Part shown: one piece after another, positions 1-8,120 of the stretch | Layout of the letters: each line of letters begins with the position of its first letter | How positions within the stretch are numbered: the first letter of the stretch is position 1 | NCBI RefSeq assembly: GCF_016863195.1 | Contig: NZ_BOOK01000010.1 | Location: 248,001-312,000 of the forward strand | DNA length: 64,000 nucleotides | Origin: Paraplanobispora takensis | GTDB lineage: Bacteria; Actinomycetota; Actinomycetes; Streptosporangiales; Streptosporangiaceae | Direction: 5' to 3' | Made by a program: the position numbers and the translations under genes | The notes under the pieces: generated by a model | The model's database searches: none | The model's input: the letters and a program-made list of their open reading frames with translations, nothing else | What the model was told of the DNA's origin: nothing

Positions 1-1294
1 TGTCGAAGTCGTCGGTCAGGCGTTTGTCTCCGGCGAAGGTCCGCAGGAAGCCGAACGTGTCGCGGGGGCTGAGGTAGAAGGCGGGGGTCACGCCGGGGAC
101 GGCGATCCAGTTGTCGGGGAGGTCCATGCCGGAGGTGCGGTAGACCGCCTTGTCGAAGCGGCCGCCCGAGGCGAGTTCGTGGACGTACGACTTCGCGATC
201 GTGCTCATGGAGCCCCGGGCCGCCTCCGGCAGTTTCTCGCCGAGGGAGCCCGCCGCCAGGATCGTGTCCAGTGCGAAGGCCGCGGCGGCCGGGCGGTGAT
301 CGCCCGGGCGTTCGGTCGTGACGCCGGTGCCGGCCTCCACGGCCCGGCCGAAGGCGGCGGCGACGTCGTCTCCGGTGTCGATCGTCAGGGCGTAGTCCAG
401 GATCTGCTTCATCTTGTCGGCCCGGCCGAGCCTGACGTCGGCCCCGCCCATCTTCGTGAACGCCTCCCGCGCGGCCGTCCCGTCCCCGGCGAGCAGTCCC
501 AGGCCCAGCGCCACCAGGTCGGGGGAGAGGTCGTAGGCCCTCGTCTCGACGGGCCCGGCGGCCCGCCAGTCCTGCCGGGGCGCCCCGGTGAACCCGTCCA
601 GCGCCAGGGACCGGGCCGCCGCGCTGCGGACGGCCGCGGGGAGGCTCACGCCCTGCAGCAGGGCGAGCCGGTTCCACGCGGTGGCCCTGTCTGCTGGTTT
701 CAGCAGGTCGTTCCTGACCTCGGCGAAGGCGGGGACGGCAGGGGGAGCGCTCAGGGCGGCGCCGAGGGCCCTGCCGAAGGCCGACAGGTCGGCCTTGGCG
801 GTCTGGCTGCCCGTGCGGGCGATCCGGGTGGCCAGCGAGTCGCGGACATGCGGGGGCAGCAGGGCGAAGAAGGCCGCGGCGGCCTGGGGGTGGCCGGCCA
901 GCCGGGCGACCTCGTCGGCGTGCTCGTGGATGAGCCCCGCCTGCAGTTCGCCGCTGAAGTTCACGAAGATGTCGTGGCCGTACATCCGGGCCAGGCCCCG
1001 GGCGGTCTCGAAGGACTCCAGATCGCCGGGGAGGCTGACGAACGCCCGGTCGTCCCCGCCGTTCAGGGCCTGGATCAGGTCGGCCCGGTCGCGGAGCGCG
1101 GAGACCTGGCCGCGGCCCCACTCGGCGATCTCGGAGATCTCCCGCAGCGCCGCGGTGCCGACCCCGTTCGCGCCGAGCCTGCGTTCGAACTCGGCGCAGA
1201 AGGCGGTCAGCCCGGCGGAGGCGTCCCGCAGGTCCGCGGCCATCCGGCTCATCTCACCGGGGTCGATGCCGCAGAACTCGTCGGTCGGCGCCAC
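1..1294 (-). CDS. Large protein of unknown function, WXG/T7SS-associated type, C-terminus outside window
   Basis: The frame stays open from a GTG at 1294 to base 1 (about 431 codons) without a stop, so only the N-terminal part is visible. I chose GTG 1294 because a perfect AAGGAGG lies eight bases upstream; an earlier in-frame GTG at 1327 overlaps the stop of the previous gene but has no such site. The N-terminus (IDPGEMSRMAADLRDA) is predicted to form the helical hairpin usual in ESX/WXG-type proteins, and the rest is mostly alanine-rich helix without a recognisable catalytic motif. There is no signal peptide. It lies just downstream of a short WXG-like gene on the same strand, which suggests a secreted pair or an effector with its partner. 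It resembles the long actinobacterial DUF6571-type proteins, but that is recalled rather than proven. Function unknown. Confidence 0.6.
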   Translation of the reverse strand, partial: MAPTDEFCGIDPGEMSRMAADLRDASAGLTAFCAEFERRLGANGVGTAALREISEIAEWGRGQVSALRDRADLIQALNGGDDRAFVSLPGDLESFETARGLARMYGHDIFVNFSGELQAGLIHEHADEVARLAGHPQAAAAFFALLPPHVRDSLATRIARTGSQTAKADLSAFGRALGAALSAPPAVPAFAEVRNDLLKPADRATAWNRLALLQGVSLPAAVRSAAARSLALDGFTGAPRQDWRAAGPVETRAYDLSPDLVALGLGLLAGDGTAAREAFTKMGGADVRLGRADKMKQILDYALTIDTGDDVAAAFGRAVEAGTGVTTERPGDHRPAAAAFALDTILAAGSLGEKLPEAARGSMSTIAKSYVHELASGGRFDKAVYRTSGMDLPDNWIAVPGVTPAFYLSPRDTFGFLRTFAGDKRLTDDFD

Positions 1295-1323
1295 GGTGAG
1301 GACCTCCTTCGACGGTCGCGTGC

Positions 1324-1632
1324 TCACAGACGCCCGGCCAGCTCCCGCCGCGCGGCGTCGGCCTGGGCCCGGGTCACCAGGGGAGGGTGGCGGCGCAGTT
1401 CGTCCTCGACGGCGTCCACCACCCGCTGCGCCAGGCGGGCCAGCCGGCGGTGCCGGTCGTCCGCCTGCTCCGTCCACGCGGTGGCCGCGGGGCCCGTCCA
1501 CACCTTCCCCGACTGCATCGCCTGGACGACGCGCCGGTAGGCCGTGCGGACCTCGGCCGCCCGCTGCTCGGCCTCCGCCAGGAGTTCCCGCAGTCGCAGA
1601 TGGCGCGGGTTGGGCACCATCGGCTCGGTCAT
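1324..1632 (-). CDS. Small WXG-like helical protein (102 aa)
   Basis: This 102-residue protein is almost entirely helical: a first helix (about residues 8-38), a turn containing VWTGPAATAW (about 43-53) and a second long helix to about residue 80. A W-x-G turn between two helices in a roughly 100-residue protein is the hallmark of the WXG100/ESAT-6 family, whose members are exported by type VII secretion or form complexes with larger toxins. ATG 1632 is preferred over an earlier in-frame start because GGGAGGGAGCGGAG precedes it at good distance. The next gene on the strand begins about 30 bases after the stop, so both are probably co-transcribed. No ESX core genes (EccC, EccD, MycP) are in the window, so export by a T7SS is an inference. 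Confidence 0.6.
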   Translation of the reverse strand: MTEPMVPNPRHLRLRELLAEAEQRAAEVRTAYRRVVQAMQSGKVWTGPAATAWTEQADDRHRRLARLAQRVVDAVEDELRRHPPLVTRAQADAARRELAGRL

Positions 1633-1740
1633 GGCGGCCTCCGCTCCCTCCCGGACCCCCTGCTCGGAGAAAACACCACCCGACACGCTAGACATGGCAG
1701 GTCACGCCGACAAGGGCAACGGCTTCAGAGCATCCGCCGA

Positions 1741-1777
1741 CGAGGCGGTATCGGCGGAGACGGGCGATATCGCCTCG
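1741..1777 (-). terminator. Hairpin downstream of cydAB
   Basis: CGAGGCGGTATCG (1741-1753) pairs with CGATATCGCCTCG (1765-1777) with one G-T wobble and an 11-base loop. It sits about 50 bases after the cydB stop and fits a terminator without a long U tract, as is common in actinomycetes. The rest of the gap between cydB and the WXG-like gene shows no gene. Confidence 0.5.
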
Positions 1778-1824
1778 CGAAACGGGCCCAGAGGGCTCGC
1801 GGAAGAAGGGATCGGCGGCGGGAC

Positions 1825-2766
1825 TCAGGAGACCTCGGCGACCAGCCGCTTGCGGAACACCCAGTAGGACCAGGCCTGGTAGCCCAGCACGAACGGCAGC
1901 GCGATCAGGCCGATCCAGGTGAGCATGCCCAGCGTGTACGGTCCCGAGGCGGCCTCGGCGACGGTGAGGCCGGGTAGCGGCGCGGGCCACAGGGCGCCGA
2001 ACAGGGCGGCGCCGGTCAGTGCGATGGACGAGGCGGTGGCGGTGAACGCCCAGCCCTCCCGGCCGCGCCAGGTCAGGGCCACGGCGGCGGCCAGGAAGGC
2101 CATCGCGGCCAGGGCGCAGCCCCACAGCCAGGGGGAGGCGCCCCCCTCGGCGACGGCCGTACCGGCCGAGGGGATGCCGGACAGTGCCACCACCCCGGCG
2201 GGCAGCGCCACCACCGAGACGATCATGGCGGTACGGCGGGCGCGGGCGCGCACCGGGCCGGAGGTCTTGAGCGCGACGAAGACCGCGCCGTGCAGCAGGC
2301 ACACCGACAGCGAGAAGACCCCGCCGGCCAGCGCGGCCGGCGCGCTGGCGCGGAGCAGGTCGGCGAAGACCGCCCCCCACAGGAAGGCCGGGAGGGCGCT
2401 GCCGGCCAGGATGCCCAGGTCGCACCAGGCCCGGTCGGAGGCGTGGTGCACCTTGCCCCGCCACTCCAGCCCGACGCCGCGCATGATCAGTCCTGCCAGG
2501 ACCAGGACGACCGGCAGGTAGAACTCGCTGAGCAGCCCGGCGTACCAGGCGGGGAACGCGGCGAACATCGCGCCCACCGCGGTGATCAGCCAGACCTCGT
2601 TGCCGTCCCAGACCGGCCCGATCGTGCCGAGGACCTGCCTGCGCTCGGCCTCGTCGCGGGAGAGCGCCGGCGCGAGCATGCCGACGCCGAAGTCGAAGCC
2701 CTCCAGGACGAAGAAGCCGGTCCACAGGAACGCGATGACCGCGAACCAGAAAGTGGTGAGTTCCAT
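1825..2766 (-). CDS. cydB: Cytochrome bd ubiquinol/menaquinol oxidase subunit II
   Basis: CydB is the second membrane subunit of cytochrome bd oxidase, a quinol:O2 oxidoreductase with high oxygen affinity in the cytoplasmic membrane. The 313-residue protein has the family hallmarks GFDFGVGML (about 24-32) and WDGNEVWL (about 53-60), followed by about eight hydrophobic segments; the length is typical of short actinobacterial CydB. ATG 2766 has GAGGCGG upstream and begins ten bases after the cydA stop, so cydA and cydB form one transcript. No cydDC (the thiol/haem ABC exporter often next to cydAB) is found in the window; the downstream neighbour is unrelated. No CydX-like small ORF was evident. 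Confidence 0.95.
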   Translation of the reverse strand: MELTTFWFAVIAFLWTGFFVLEGFDFGVGMLAPALSRDEAERRQVLGTIGPVWDGNEVWLITAVGAMFAAFPAWYAGLLSEFYLPVVLVLAGLIMRGVGLEWRGKVHHASDRAWCDLGILAGSALPAFLWGAVFADLLRASAPAALAGGVFSLSVCLLHGAVFVALKTSGPVRARARRTAMIVSVVALPAGVVALSGIPSAGTAVAEGGASPWLWGCALAAMAFLAAAVALTWRGREGWAFTATASSIALTGAALFGALWPAPLPGLTVAEAASGPYTLGMLTWIGLIALPFVLGYQAWSYWVFRKRLVAEVS

Positions 2767-2776
2767 CGTTACCGCC

Positions 2777-4303
2777 TCAGTACATCAGGGTCGGCTGGAG
2801 CATGACGGCCGTCCTGTCGCCGTCACCGGTACCGCCGGTCCCGGTGGGGGAGGCGGGCGGGACGGAGGGGGCGCGCTCGGGGCCCGCCTTGACGTGGCGG
2901 ACGATCAGTACGGCCTCGGCCACCGCGAGCAGGCCGTACAGGAGGGTGAAGACCGCCAGCGAGACGGCCACCTCGGTCAGGCTGACGCCGGGGGAGACGC
3001 TCGCCGCGGTGAGCAGTTCGCCCTGGACGGTCCACGGCTGGCGGCCGATCTCGCTGAGCAGCCAGCCCGCGATCATCGCGATGAACGGCAGCGGGAGGGC
3101 CAGCAGGCAGGCCCGGGCGAACCAGGCCGGGACCTCGCGCGGCGGCCCCGCGGCGCGGCGTCGCAGTGCCCGCCCGCGCGGGGCGGGGTGCCCATCGGAG
3201 GAGGTGGAGGAGCGGCGGCGGGTGAGCCACAGGCCGAGGACCGACAGGCCCACCGCGGTCATGCCGAAGACGATCATCACGCGGAAGGACAGGTAGACCA
3301 CCGGCAGGTTGGGCCGGTAGTCCTCGGGGCCGAACCGCTCGGTGTACTCCTCCTGGAGGTCCTCGATGCCGCGGACGACCGCGTTCGGGTCGTTGGTGGC
3401 CAGGAAGCTGAGCAGCATCGGCACCTCGACCCCCGGGACCGGGGAGAAGGCGGCGCCCGCCGTGTCGCGCTCCAGGCCCTCGGCGGCGGCCAGCTTCATG
3501 GGCTGCTGCTCGTACAGGAGCTTGCCCGACAGGTCGCCGCTGCCGGCGACGACCACGCCCGCGAGCGCCGTCATGACCAGGGCCGCCCGCATCGGCGTGC
3601 GCCACATGCTCACGGTGAGATCGGCGCCGCGCCGCATCGGGACGGTCCGGTCGGGGTCGGCGGTCCGGCGCTCCTTCAGCACCCGGTAGCCGCAGACCGC
3701 CAGCACGAACGTGCCCGCGATCACGAACGCCCCCGCCACCACGTGCGGCACCTGGGCCAGCGCGGTGGAGTTGGTCAGTACGGCCCACAGATCCGTCATC
3801 CGGGCTCTGTCGCCTCCTGGGCCGCCCGTCACCTCGTACCCCACCGGATGCTTCATCCAGGCGTTGGCGGCCAGGATGAAGTAGGCCGAGAGGTTGGAAC
3901 CGATCACCGCGGCCCAGATCGTGGCCAGGTGCACGCGCTTGGGCAGCTTGTCCCAGCCGAAGATCCACAGACCGAGGAAGGTCGACTCCAGGAAGAACGC
4001 GAGCAGCGCCTCCAGGGCCAGCGGGGCGCCGAAGACGTCGCCGACGAAGACCGAGTACTCACTCCAGTTCATCCCGAACTGGAACTCCTGCACGATGCCG
4101 GTGACCACGCCCATCGCGAAGTTGATCAGGAAGATCTTCCCGAAGAACTTCGTCAGTCTCAGATACTGCTCCTTGCCCGTACGGTGCCAGGCGGTCTGCA
4201 GTCCGGCCACGAAGACACCGAGGCCGATCGTCAGCGGTACGAACAGGAAGTGGTACACGGTGGTGACCCCGAACTGCCACCGTGCCAGGTCAAGCGCCTC
4301 CAT
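2777..4303 (-). CDS. cydA: Cytochrome bd ubiquinol/menaquinol oxidase subunit I
   Basis: CydA carries the quinol site and the three haems of bd oxidase. The 508-residue protein begins MEALDLARWQFGVTTVYHF; His18 in the first helix corresponds to the conserved haem b595 ligand, a second conserved His lies in QVPHVVAGAF, and the GRQPWTVQGEL motif near the C-terminal third is diagnostic. About nine transmembrane segments are apparent. Quinol oxidation on the outer face is coupled to reduction of O2 to water with proton release, so the enzyme supports respiration at low oxygen or when the aa3 branch is blocked. A remarkable three-box palindrome lies 22-70 bases upstream of the ATG and presumably controls the operon. 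Confidence 0.95.
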   Translation of the reverse strand: MEALDLARWQFGVTTVYHFLFVPLTIGLGVFVAGLQTAWHRTGKEQYLRLTKFFGKIFLINFAMGVVTGIVQEFQFGMNWSEYSVFVGDVFGAPLALEALLAFFLESTFLGLWIFGWDKLPKRVHLATIWAAVIGSNLSAYFILAANAWMKHPVGYEVTGGPGGDRARMTDLWAVLTNSTALAQVPHVVAGAFVIAGTFVLAVCGYRVLKERRTADPDRTVPMRRGADLTVSMWRTPMRAALVMTALAGVVVAGSGDLSGKLLYEQQPMKLAAAEGLERDTAGAAFSPVPGVEVPMLLSFLATNDPNAVVRGIEDLQEEYTERFGPEDYRPNLPVVYLSFRVMIVFGMTAVGLSVLGLWLTRRRSSTSSDGHPAPRGRALRRRAAGPPREVPAWFARACLLALPLPFIAMIAGWLLSEIGRQPWTVQGELLTAASVSPGVSLTEVAVSLAVFTLLYGLLAVAEAVLIVRHVKAGPERAPSVPPASPTGTGGTGDGDRTAVMLQPTLMY

Positions 4304-4324
4304 GCTTACCCCCGCGGGTCTGAA

Positions 4325-4373
4325 GCTCTACAAGCCGTAGTTCTACTCCTAGTAGTACTACGGCTTGTAGAGC
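4325..4373 (-). promoter_or_regulatory. Triple CTAC-N5-GTAG operator upstream of cydAB
   Basis: Three 13-bp boxes of the form CTAC-N5-GTAG start at 4328, 4343 and 4358, exactly 15 bp apart. The outer boxes are mirror images, so the whole 49-bp stretch is a near-perfect palindrome: a 17-bp inverted repeat at 4325-4341 and 4357-4373, with the inner box continuing the symmetry except for one T-T pair. Location just upstream of the cydA start implies control of cydAB. The GTAG/CTAC half-sites resemble operators of BlaI/MecI/CopY-family repressors, which often accompany cydAB in actinomycetes (recalled); no such regulator is in the window. Confidence 0.7.
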
Positions 4374-4831
4374 AATGGGCGGGAGCGGTGCCGCGAGCTG
4401 ATGCGATCTTTGTCACACGGCCCGTTTCGAGACCGCACTTCTCTGGCGGGCCAGATCGTCCCCTCCGGCTCGCGGCACCGGTCCTTCTTCCCTGGGCCGG
4501 GGGCGCGCCCCGGCCGTCCCGGCGAAAAGAGCTGGCGGCTCCGCCTGCCGGGAGGGCGCTTCCGGGTCCGCCAGGCTCCCGGAAGCGCGTGACTTCATGG
4601 TGGTGCAGACGGTACGGGCGGCGCGTCCGCCGCTCGGGTGATTCCGGGGTAGGCCGGACGGCGGACATGATCACTCGGCTTGCAAGTGCGGTTACGGAGC
4701 GCTGTAAGCGCCCATAAAGCGCGGATAAAGGACCGACAAGGGGGTTGCAAGCACACCCCGTTATCAATGAGTCACGCCCAGGGGGGATCCGGCAGGGAGC
4801 CGGTCCGAGGGGCGTGAGGGAGAGAACGACA
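4374..4831. other. 458-bp non-coding stretch between cydAB and a secreted-protein gene
   Basis: No reading frame here has a credible start, codon use and homology together. It must contain the cydAB promoter at its left end and the promoter of the secreted-protein gene at its right. From about 4670 to 4800 the GC content drops locally and short inverted pieces occur (for example GGGG-N11-CCCC around 4741-4760), which may be leader structure. I recognise no known riboswitch. Confidence 0.4.
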
Positions 4832-5347
4832 ATGAAGCGACTGACCATGGGCCTGCTGGCCGCCACCGCCACCGCCGCGACCTTCGCGCTCGCGATGCCG
4901 GCCTCCGCCCAGGCGGCCACGCCCGCCACGGCGTCCGCCACGGCCAGCTCGTCCGGCTACGACTACGACGACTACTGGGGCCCCGTCTACTCGCACAACT
5001 ACAAGGCCAAGGCCAAGGGCTGGATCGGCGTCGAGTGGGACCACCACCAGGAGTCCAACGAGGTGCACGTCCGGGGCAAGCTGTACGACCTCGACCACCG
5101 CACCTACGGGCAGGGTGGCAAGTGCGCCTACGTGAAGATCCAGGCGCACCGCTTCGACGACCACCACGGCTACTGGGCCGAGAGCGAGTACTACAAGTAC
5201 TGCGGCGCCGGCGGCTACAAGAAGTTCCACTTCTCCAGCCACGACGTCGACGGCGTCCGGGCGAAGGTCTGCCAGATCGGCCTGTACAGCAAGTACCCGA
5301 CCCGCTGCGGCGACTGGGAGTACCTCTACACCGCCGAGAGCGAGTGA
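4832..5347 (+). CDS. Small secreted protein, Tyr/His/Asp-rich, unknown function
   Basis: The 171-residue product starts MKRLTMGLLAATATAATFAL and has a clear Sec signal peptide ending near AQA-ATP (about residue 31). The mature domain of about 140 residues is rich in Tyr, His, Asp and Lys (YDYDDYWGP, HRFDDHHGYW) and has four cysteines that could form two disulfides (GGKCAYV, YKYCGAG, AKVCQIG, PTRCGDW). It lacks a cell-wall anchor or catalytic motif. The composition and even beta-strand-like spacing suggest a compact extracellular beta fold. ATG 4832 has GAGGGAGAG upstream. A strong terminator follows at once, so the gene is monocistronic. I do not recognise the family. Confidence 0.75.
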   Translation: MKRLTMGLLAATATAATFALAMPASAQAATPATASATASSSGYDYDDYWGPVYSHNYKAKAKGWIGVEWDHHQESNEVHVRGKLYDLDHRTYGQGGKCAYVKIQAHRFDDHHGYWAESEYYKYCGAGGYKKFHFSSHDVDGVRAKVCQIGLYSKYPTRCGDWEYLYTAESE

Positions 5348-5360
5348 TCACACAGATCCC

Positions 5361-5402
5361 GGCCGCGGTCCGTTCCCAGGGAGGGGGGAACGGGCCGCGG
5401 CC
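5361..5402 (+). terminator. Strong hairpin terminator after the secreted-protein gene
   Basis: GGCCGCGGTCCGTTCCC (5361-5377) pairs with GGGAACGGGCCGCGGCC (5386-5402) over 17 positions with one wobble and an 8-base loop. It separates two convergent genes and could act in both directions. Confidence 0.85.
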
Positions 5403-5422
5403 CATTTCCGCGGGCGGCATCG

Positions 5423-6298
5423 TCAGCGGATGACGCCGGCCGCCTTGAGATAGGCGTCGAGGTTGCCGATCTCGAAGCCCCGGCGCTTGATCTTGTTGAC
5501 GAGGACGCGGAAGTCCCGCGACAGGTTCGGCCGGAAGTGCAGCAGCAGCACGTCGCCGGGGCGGAGCCTCTTGTCGGGGACCTGATAGGCGATCTTGCCG
5601 CCCGGCTGCACGGTCGCCGTCCACAGCAGCAGCGCCTTGAGGCCGCAGGCCTTGGCCGCCCGCCGGGTCAGCGCGTTGTGGTTGCCGAACGGCGGGCGCA
5701 GCAGCTGCGGCGCGGTCCCGGTCTGCCCGCGGATCAGCCTGGAGGCGCCGCAGATCTCGGCCCGCTGCCCCTCGTAGCCGAGGGCGTGCAGGTCGGGATG
5801 GGTCAGCGTGTGGTTCTCCACCGTCGCGCCCGCCTCGCGCAGGCCCCGTACGTAGTCCCACTTCCCGGCGCCCAGGTATCTGCCGCCCTGCGCGGTCGGG
5901 TCGGCCGCGCCCCGCGCCTCGACGGCGTCCCGGGTGACGAAGGCGGCGACGGGGATCCGCCCGTCGCGGACCTGCCTGACGAAGCCGGGATCCTGCTCCC
6001 ACCCGTCGTCGATGGTGAGGAAGACGACCTTCCGCTCGGTCGGGATGGAACTGATCACCGGCGGCAGCCCGTCGGCGGGCCGGGGGATCCGCCCCACCTC
6101 ACCCGGTTGCGGCAGCGCGCCGGGCGGGCCCGCGGGCCCGGACGGCGAGGCGGACGGCCGGCCGGAACCTCCGGCGGCCTGCGGCGACCTCTCGACGGCC
6201 GCCCCGGAGCCGCGCTCCGCGCCGATCGCGCACCCGGCCGACGACAGGGCCACGAGTACGGCCGCCAGCCCGATTTGCCATGATTTCTCCCCAGCCAC
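5423..6298 (-). CDS. Lipoprotein polysaccharide deacetylase (NodB/CE4 family)
   Basis: A metal-dependent CE4 deacetylase that removes N- or O-acetyl groups from a cell-wall or extracellular polysaccharide. Residues about 10-24 form a lipoprotein signal with lipobox LSSAGC; a Pro/Gly/Ser-rich linker follows, then the NodB domain from about residue 85. Its motifs are visible: TIDDGW (motif 1, catalytic Asp and metal Asp), NHTLTHPDL (motif 2, metal His pair) and RPPFG (motif 3), with LLLHF near the end. GTG 6298 is preferred, with AGGA nine bases upstream; a longer in-frame version would overlap the divergent neighbour. Peptidoglycan, chitin-like or exopolysaccharide substrates are all possible. 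It probably acts on the outer face of the membrane. Confidence 0.85.
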   Translation of the reverse strand: MAGEKSWQIGLAAVLVALSSAGCAIGAERGSGAAVERSPQAAGGSGRPSASPSGPAGPPGALPQPGEVGRIPRPADGLPPVISSIPTERKVVFLTIDDGWEQDPGFVRQVRDGRIPVAAFVTRDAVEARGAADPTAQGGRYLGAGKWDYVRGLREAGATVENHTLTHPDLHALGYEGQRAEICGASRLIRGQTGTAPQLLRPPFGNHNALTRRAAKACGLKALLLWTATVQPGGKIAYQVPDKRLRPGDVLLLHFRPNLSRDFRVLVNKIKRRGFEIGNLDAYLKAAGVIR

Positions 6299-6365
6299 GG
6301 GCGACCATCCTGCCAGGAACGGAACACTGGTCCGGCATCCCTCCGGCGCTCGTATCCTCGCTGCC

Positions 6366-7109
6366 ATGAGCTTCAGCGGCACTCCGAGACCGCCTTTGCG
6401 CTGGTACCACGCCGAGACCGACCTCGACGACTTCGCGATCGTCAGCTACCGGGTGCCGACCGGCGCGCTCGCCCGGCTGCTGCCCGAGGGGTTCGCCCCG
6501 GTGGAGTTCGCCTTCGCCGACGGGGAGACGGCGGCCATGGTCTCCGCGGTCGCCTTCCGCGACCGGGACTTCCACTTCCGCTTCTTCCCGCCGGCGGCGA
6601 TCGACTGCGGCCAGATCAACTACCGGGCCTACGTCACGGCCGGCGGCCGGGAGGGCGTGTGGTTCTTCGGCACGAGCCTGGACCACCCCCTGGTCGCCGT
6701 GCCGCGGCGGGTGTGGGGGATGCCGTGGCGCCGCGCCCGCATCCGGATCTCCGCGCAGTGGGACGCCCCGCCCGCCCGCTGGCGGCTGTCCGGCGACGGG
6801 GCGCACTGCGAGGCCGCCGAGCTCGACGCGCCGCCCGGGAGCCTGGACGGGTTCACCGGCGAGAGCCACTGGATGGCCATGCTCACCCACCCGACCGTCG
6901 GCTGGTACCGCCGCCGCGACGGCCGCGTGGGCACCTACAGCATCTGGCACCCGCCGATGCGCCCGCGCCACCTGGCCGCCGCGTCGGCCGGGTTCCGCCT
7001 CTTCGAGGAGCTCGGCCTGACCACCCCCTCCTCGACGCCGCACTCGATCCTGGCCCAGGAGCGCATCCACTTCGACATCCACACCCCGCCGCGCCTGCTG
7101 CGGCGGTGA
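6366..7109 (+). CDS. DUF2071 (YqjF-like) protein
   Basis: The 247-residue protein matches the DUF2071/YqjF family, which shares the acetoacetate-decarboxylase-like beta fold but has no established reaction. Typical features are an N-terminal RWYHAETDLDDFAIVSYRVP, the central FGTSLDHPLVAVPRRVWGMP and a late HSILAQERIHFDIHTPP. There is no signal peptide or membrane segment, so it is cytosolic. It is divergent from the deacetylase gene with about 70 bases between them, which must hold both promoters. It is about 115 bases upstream of coxM on the same strand, but nothing suggests a functional link. Confidence 0.75.
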   Translation: MSFSGTPRPPLRWYHAETDLDDFAIVSYRVPTGALARLLPEGFAPVEFAFADGETAAMVSAVAFRDRDFHFRFFPPAAIDCGQINYRAYVTAGGREGVWFFGTSLDHPLVAVPRRVWGMPWRRARIRISAQWDAPPARWRLSGDGAHCEAAELDAPPGSLDGFTGESHWMAMLTHPTVGWYRRRDGRVGTYSIWHPPMRPRHLAAASAGFRLFEELGLTTPSSTPHSILAQERIHFDIHTPPRLLRR

Positions 7110-7145
7110 CGGGACGCGGGGGAAGTCCGGCGCGGCGACCTCTGA

Positions 7146-7161
7146 TCGAGCAAATGCTTGA
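7146..7161. promoter_or_regulatory. Imperfect palindrome upstream of the cox operon
   Basis: TCGAGCAAATGCTTGA has arms TC-n-AGCA/TGCT-n-GA around AA. It lies about 65 bases before the coxM start in the short gap that must contain the cox promoter, so it is a plausible operator. No cox regulator gene is nearby; weak evidence. Confidence 0.3.
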
Positions 7162-7224
7162 TTGTGGATTGTCCGCAGGGGCCCGGCGGATGAGGATGGG
7201 CACAACGCGTCCCGGGAGGCCTCG

Positions 7225-8118
7225 ATGCAAGTTCCCGCACGGTTCGAGTACGAAAGGGCGCAGAGCGTCTCCCACGCGCTCGCCCTCCTGGACAGGCACG
7301 GCCCCGAGTCCCGGGTGATCGCCGGCGGGCACAGCCTGCTCCCGATGATGAAGCTCCGGCTGGCCCGCCCCGAGGTGCTGATCGACATCAACGACCTGGC
7401 CGAGCTGTCCTTCCTCGGGGTCGAGGGGGACGAGTTGGTCGTCGGCGCGCTGGTACGGCACGCGCAGCTCCTCGCCGACCCCACAGTGGGGCGATTTTTC
7501 CCGATATTTCATGATGCAGAGCGGGTGATCGCCGATCCCGTGGTCCGCAACCGGGGCACGGTCGGCGGTTCGCTCTGCCAGGCCGACCCCTCGGAGGACC
7601 TGTCGGCGGCCTTCGCCGCGGTCCGGGCCACGGCCGTGATCCAGGGGCCGGACGGCGAGCGCGAGGTGCCGATCCGGGAGTTCCACCGCGGGCCGTACGA
7701 GACGGCGGTGGAGCCCGGTGAGCTGCTCACCCGGCTGCGGGTGCCGCTGCGCCCCGGTGCGGGGAGCGCCTACGAGAAGGTCGAGCGCCGGGTGGGGGAC
7801 TGGCCGGTCGCCGCGGCCGGGGCGCAGCTCCGGCTCGACGGCGGGGTGATCGCCGAGGCCGGGATCGGGCTGACCGCCGTCGGCGCCGAGCACTTCGCCG
7901 CGCCCGGGGCCGAGGAGTACCTGACCGGCCGGGCCCCCGGCGAGGAGGCGTTCGCCGAGGCGGGCCGCATCGCCGCCGAGGACTGCAACCCGCAGGCCGA
8001 CCAGCGCGGGCCGGTGGCCTACAAGCGGCACCTGGCCGGGGAGCTCGTCCGCCGCGTCCTGACCCGGGCCGCCGGACGGGCCGCCGGACGGGCCGGGGAC
8101 CGGCAGGCAGGGGAGTGA
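7225..8118 (+). CDS. coxM: Carbon monoxide dehydrogenase, FAD-binding medium subunit
   Basis: CoxM binds FAD and passes electrons from the iron-sulfur subunit to the membrane quinone pool. The 297-residue protein shows the two FAD-binding motifs of the family, AGGHSLLP (about 33-40) and GTVGGSLC (about 112-119), and the C-terminal CO-dehydrogenase flavoprotein domain. ATG 7225 was chosen for the GGGAGG seven bases upstream. It is the first gene of a coxM-coxS-coxL operon; its stop lies two bases before the coxS ATG. The M-S-L order and the CoxL signature make it part of a form I (true CO-oxidising) enzyme rather than another xanthine-dehydrogenase-family hydroxylase. Confidence 0.93.
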   Translation: MQVPARFEYERAQSVSHALALLDRHGPESRVIAGGHSLLPMMKLRLARPEVLIDINDLAELSFLGVEGDELVVGALVRHAQLLADPTVGRFFPIFHDAERVIADPVVRNRGTVGGSLCQADPSEDLSAAFAAVRATAVIQGPDGEREVPIREFHRGPYETAVEPGELLTRLRVPLRPGAGSAYEKVERRVGDWPVAAAGAQLRLDGGVIAEAGIGLTAVGAEHFAAPGAEEYLTGRAPGEEAFAEAGRIAAEDCNPQADQRGPVAYKRHLAGELVRRVLTRAAGRAAGRAGDRQAGE

Positions 8119-8120
8119 GC

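Noticed and set aside
179-1691. Plus-strand frames in the first 1.7 kb
   Set aside because: They are antisense to the two minus-strand WXG-type genes, which have good ribosome-binding sites and helical protein sequences.
4306-4941. A minus-strand gene across the non-coding stretch before the secreted-protein gene
   Set aside because: The frame crosses the cydAB operator palindrome and runs antisense to the signal peptide; no motif or start site supports it.
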